This document shows positions 60,882-64,000 of a DNA stretch of 64,000 nt, one piece after another; position 1 is the stretch's first letter, and every line of letters starts with the position of its first letter. The notes beneath the pieces were generated by a model. That model had not been told where the DNA came from and ran no database searches. It worked only from the letters and a program-made list of their open reading frames with translations. The position numbers and the translations under genes were made by a program. This stretch comes from Nitrospinota bacterium (GTDB lineage Bacteria; Nitrospinota; Nitrospinia; Nitrospinales; VA-1): contig JAQCGX010000003.1 of NCBI GenBank assembly GCA_027619975.1, forward strand, positions 1-64,000, in the 5' to 3' direction.

Positions 60882-61769
60882 TTGTTTTGTTCCCTCAAAG
60901 TAATCCGTTTAGAAGGATCAAAGTTTAAGATTGAAGCCGCCGGTCGAAAACTGGTTTCTCTTTTCAAACTTGGATTTTCCGCATTACTCCTGATTGTTTT
61001 TACAGTCAACGCCTCTGAAGCGGGAGGGGGGGTATTCACTATTCCACCTCTTGATAAAATTATTCCTCTGGCGCTTGAAATAGAAAAGAGCGGGCCTCGG
61101 TCGAAAAGTGAAATTATATACCTTGTCAAAGAACACTATTACCAGATTCAATATAAGACCAACCAGTTGGGTGTCGCCGAGGAAGTGAAGAAACGCTTTG
61201 GGACGGCCATCGAAAAGGCCGAGGAAAGGTACGACAAAGGGGAAGGGGAGGTTACGCAATCCGACATTACCAAGCTCAAGCTGGGGCTTTCCGGGGCATT
61301 AAATGACATCATCGAACTGGAGGATGAGATCCTTATCAATAAACTGGCTTTAGCGGGGTTGACGGGTTTGGATTTTACCAATAAAAGTGAGTTGGAAGAA
61401 GATACCATCCAGCCGGTTCAATTTCCCAAACAGGATTTTGGGAAAGTTTTTGGGGAAAAATACAGTTTTGCTTTGTTTCACCTCAAAAAGGCCTTGCTAA
61501 AAGTTGAGGAAAACCGCAGTAAGATGAATCTTGCCCAAGGCAGTCGAAAAATAACTCGCGCTCTATTGATCACCGAAGTGGCTAATTATGATTTTGGCAT
61601 TGGCAATTCAGGAGACCTGTTTCAAGCGCTCGTAATTTATACCCGTGTGCTTAGCGGTTATTATGAAGCCGTATACAACTTTAATATTTCAGTGGCAGGT
61701 TTGAAACGTGAAATCGGTAAAAAAAATGATCCAGCATTCCTTGGAGGAGGAAAAATATCCTCCCAATGA
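60882..61769 (+). CDS. secreted protein of unknown function
   Basis: 295 residues from TTG 60882, chosen because AAAGG lies about 8 bases upstream and no ATG precedes the signal region. A long basic N-terminus is followed by a signal helix (FKLGFSALLLIVFTVNASEA). The mature part is helical, with a glycine-rich start, a charged coiled-coil middle (about 80-150) and KTTxxN-type helices later, ending in GGGKISSQ. No family is recognised. It is downstream of the putative small RNA. Confidence 0.6.
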   Translation: MFCSLKVIRLEGSKFKIEAAGRKLVSLFKLGFSALLLIVFTVNASEAGGGVFTIPPLDKIIPLALEIEKSGPRSKSEIIYLVKEHYYQIQYKTNQLGVAEEVKKRFGTAIEKAEERYDKGEGEVTQSDITKLKLGLSGALNDIIELEDEILINKLALAGLTGLDFTNKSELEEDTIQPVQFPKQDFGKVFGEKYSFALFHLKKALLKVEENRSKMNLAQGSRKITRALLITEVANYDFGIGNSGDLFQALVIYTRVLSGYYEAVYNFNISVAGLKREIGKKNDPAFLGGGKISSQ

Positions 61770-61833
61770 GTGGAAAAGCAAGCTGTTTTGAATAAACTCA
61801 ACATCATCTTCACTTCCCCCTAACTGATTTCTC

Positions 61834-62928
61834 ATGGACCCCAAAAAATATTGGGTAGCTTTAAACATGGTGGTGGGGGTTGGTAAAACCCTGTTTCACC
61901 GTCTTGTGAATTCTCTGGGGTCTCCTGAAGAAGTTTTCCGCTCTTCCAGGAAAGGTTTGTTGCAGGTCGAAGGCATCGGGGAAAAGGTTGCCGCTGAGAT
62001 TCTAAAATTTGATATTGAAAAGCATGTAGAACGGGAATGGCATTTTGTAGACAAATTGGGGCTGAAGGTTGTCACCTCGGAGTGCCCGGATTATCCCCGT
62101 TTGCTTAAAGAAATTTATGACCCGCCACCTATTCTGTATTTTAAAGGAAAAAGTCTCGATCAATTTCAGGTCCCGCTTGCTGTCGTAGGAACACGAGCCC
62201 CTACGAATTATGGAAAAATTGTGACCGAGGCCCTTTGCGAATCCCTGGTTTCCATGGGAGTATGCATTGTGAGCGGGTTTGCGCGCGGCATCGATACTTG
62301 CGCGCATAAAAAAACCTTGCAATCCGGAGGGGAGACCCTCGCGGTATTTGGTTGCGGTTTGTCTCATACATACCCGCCTGAAAACCTGTATTTGCGGGAT
62401 AAGATCATTGAGCAGGGAGCCATCATCTCCGAATTTCCGGTCACCATGAGGCCGGAGAGAAATAATTTCCCGGCGCGTAACCGGGTCATCAGTGGCCTTT
62501 CTTATGGAACGCTGGTCATTGAGGCAGGAGAAAAAAGCGGAGCGTTGATCACCGCTCAGTTTGCGCTGGAGCAGGGACGGGAAGTCTTTGCGGTTCCCGG
62601 AAACATCAATTCACCCAAAAGCCGGGAGACCAACCGCTTGATCAAAGCCGGGGCAATACTTGTGGATGGCCCCGAGTCTATTGCGGAAGAACTGTCAAAC
62701 TCAGTTCGGAATTATCTCCAGCCGATTCAACTAAAAGCTTCTGATACAACGGATTTGACGATCATTGAGCGGCAGATCATTTCCGTTTTGACGAATGAAG
62801 AAAAGCATATTGACCTTATAATTGAAAACAGTCGATTGTCACCGGCGGAAGTTTCAGCTACACTGGTTCAGCTGGAATTGAGAGGTTTGGTGCGGCAATT
62901 GGAAGGTAAATTGTTTGTTGTTGTCTGA
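61834..62928 (+). CDS. dprA: DNA processing protein DprA
   Basis: 364 residues. A helix-hairpin-helix/SAM-like N-terminus (about 10-75; LLQVEGIGEKVAAEIL) is followed by the Rossmann core (about 100-290). The core has VVGTRAPTNYGKIV, VSGFARGIDTCAHKKTL, FGCGLSHTYPPEN, SEFPVTMRPERNNFPARNRVISGLS and AVPGNINSPKSRETNRLI. A C-terminal winged helix (305-360) completes it. It loads RecA on incoming single-stranded DNA during transformation. It sits directly before topA, a common arrangement. Confidence 0.96.
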   Translation: MDPKKYWVALNMVVGVGKTLFHRLVNSLGSPEEVFRSSRKGLLQVEGIGEKVAAEILKFDIEKHVEREWHFVDKLGLKVVTSECPDYPRLLKEIYDPPPILYFKGKSLDQFQVPLAVVGTRAPTNYGKIVTEALCESLVSMGVCIVSGFARGIDTCAHKKTLQSGGETLAVFGCGLSHTYPPENLYLRDKIIEQGAIISEFPVTMRPERNNFPARNRVISGLSYGTLVIEAGEKSGALITAQFALEQGREVFAVPGNINSPKSRETNRLIKAGAILVDGPESIAEELSNSVRNYLQPIQLKASDTTDLTIIERQIISVLTNEEKHIDLIIENSRLSPAEVSATLVQLELRGLVRQLEGKLFVVV

Positions 62929-62949
62929 AAATTGAAGGGGCGAAATGTT

Positions 62950-64000
62950 ATGGCAAAATCTTTATTGATTGTAGAGTCACCCACTAAGGTAAATACCTTG
63001 AAGAAAATTGTGGGGAAGGACTTTGTCATCAAGGCATCCGTAGGTCACTTGAAGGATCTGCCGAAGAAGAAACTGGGCGTCGATGTCGATAATGATTTTG
63101 CTCCTGAATACATCACCATTCGCGGAAAAGGGAAGATTCTCAGCGAACTCAAGGCCGCGGCTAAAAAAGCAGATCATATTTACCTGGCTCCCGACCCCGA
63201 CCGGGAAGGGGAAGCCATTGCCTACCATATTGGTAACGAAGTGGCCAAATTCACCAAGGGAAAAATTTACCGGGTTTCTTTCAATGAAATCACCAAAAAA
63301 GCTGTAAAGTTTGCCCTGGATAACCCTACAGAACTCAATATCAACAGGGTAAATGCACAACAGGCAAGACGCATCCTGGACCGGCTGGTGGGCTACAAAA
63401 TCAGCCCAATTCTCTGGAAAAAAATTCATCGCGGACTCAGTGCGGGCCGAGTGCAATCCGTTGCCCTCAGGCTGGTGGTTGATCGGGAACGGGAAATTCA
63501 AGCCTTTAACCCTGTGGAATACTGGTCGATCACTCTGGATGTGGAAGGGAAAATCCCTCCGCCGTTTGAATCCAAGCTATTTAAAATCAATGATGAAAAA
63601 GCGGAAGTAAACAACCAGGAAGAGGCGGATAAAGTTGTTAAAGCCGTGGAGGGAAAAGAACTGGTCCTGGAAAGCATCACCAAAAAGGAAAGAAAGCGCA
63701 ATCCGACAGCGCCCTTTATCACCAGCACCCTGCAGCAGGAAGCTTCACGGAAACTGAATTTCTCCCCCAAAAAAACCATGATGCTGGCGCAACGGTTGTA
63801 CGAAGGGCTGGCGCTGGGATCAAAAGGTACGGTGGGTTTGATCACCTACATGCGAACCGATTCGGTCCGTCTTTCTGATGACGCCTTGGAGGCGGTACGC
63901 GCATTTATTCCCGAACGCTACGGTAAGGAATATCTTCCGGCTTCCCCCAACGTATATAAAAGCAAAAAATCCGCGCAGGAAGCCCATGAAGCTATTCGCC
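62950..64000 (+). CDS. topA: DNA topoisomerase I, N-terminal part (runs off the window)
   Basis: The frame is open to the window end, so only about 350 residues are seen. The Toprim domain starts MAKSLLIVESPTKVNTLKK and holds the acidic metal motif APDPDREGEAIAYH. The arginine-rich INRVNAQQARRILDRLVGYK and the HRGLSAGRVQSVALRLVVDRE block follow. The catalytic tyrosine is in GLITYMRTDSVR near residue 300. It relaxes negative supercoils. It starts at ATG 62950 with GAAGGGG upstream, 21 bp after dprA. Confidence 0.96.
   Translation, partial: MAKSLLIVESPTKVNTLKKIVGKDFVIKASVGHLKDLPKKKLGVDVDNDFAPEYITIRGKGKILSELKAAAKKADHIYLAPDPDREGEAIAYHIGNEVAKFTKGKIYRVSFNEITKKAVKFALDNPTELNINRVNAQQARRILDRLVGYKISPILWKKIHRGLSAGRVQSVALRLVVDREREIQAFNPVEYWSITLDVEGKIPPPFESKLFKINDEKAEVNNQEEADKVVKAVEGKELVLESITKKERKRNPTAPFITSTLQQEASRKLNFSPKKTMMLAQRLYEGLALGSKGTVGLITYMRTDSVRLSDDALEAVRAFIPERYGKEYLPASPNVYKSKKSAQEAHEAIR

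Noticed and set aside
60517-60903. 128-codon open frame before the secreted-protein gene
   Set aside because: It overlaps the promoter and structured RNA, has no ribosome-binding site and its composition (many Phe, Ser, Leu) looks like a chance frame.
1-64000. CRISPR arrays, tRNA or rRNA genes, prophage genes
   Set aside because: No regularly spaced repeat units, cloverleaf with TTCGA-type arm, rRNA segment or phage structural gene was recognised on either strand.

Overview
The window looks like chromosomal DNA of a free-living Gram-negative bacterium, and a Nitrospinota-type organism fits best. That is an inference from gene content and moderate GC, with no marker gene to confirm it. Supporting features are a lipoprotein, SPOR and outer-envelope proteins, a MotA/MotB stator, a complete Bat/MoxR locus, a chlorite-dismutase/HemQ-family protein with an N-terminal PCP_red domain, and a bactofilin-TPR protein. 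Most of the window is core metabolism. No tRNA, rRNA, CRISPR array or prophage was seen.

Layout. 1-9 kb: a broken ornithine aminotransferase, the PCP_red/Cld-family fusion, accD, pssA and psd, ilvC and ilvN, nth, rph. 9-18 kb: bactofilin-TPR protein, Ca2+/Na+ exchanger, SPOR protein, pyrD, an MBL-fold protein, alr and a DUF1566 protein. 18-22 kb: an accessory gene, a secreted propeller protein and a divergent FGE-type lipoprotein. 22-28 kb: a leftward motility operon holding a coiled-coil protein, motB, a class I adenylate cyclase homologue, motA and a pentapeptide-repeat protein. 28-35 kb: AmpG-like permease, esterase, HD protein, XRE regulator, response regulator and a YdeP-type molybdoenzyme. 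35-45 kb: the leftward moxR-DUF58-batA-batB-batC-batD-batE locus, interrupted by a membrane-protein gene and by a Bax-inhibitor gene with its own promoter. 45-50 kb: a leucine-rich-repeat protein and two paralogous propeller-repeat proteins separated by an HNH endonuclease gene. 50-57 kb: a complete trpEGDCFBA operon. 57-64 kb: glycosyltransferase, secreted LRR protein, proA, M50 protease, a probable small RNA, a secreted protein, dprA and the start of topA.

Main unexpected signals. (1) Three unrelated accessory genes (18546, 44273 leftward, 48056) share an upstream element of about 45-65 bp. Two of them also share a downstream element of about 56 bp, and the third keeps a short core of it. 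They look like single-gene cassettes with conserved ends, dropped between core genes. (2) The coiled-coil gene and motB overlap in the -1 frame at an A AAA AAG heptamer, and the heptad register runs on across it. This suggests programmed -1 frameshifting to a coiled-coil-MotB fusion, or else a one-base error. (3) A strong promoter, a branched fold closed by a 14-bp stem and a T-tract at 60.69-60.83 kb look like an undescribed small RNA or attenuator. (4) A class I adenylate cyclase lies between motB and motA. (5) CCAATT-type repeats spaced about two helical turns apart precede trpE.
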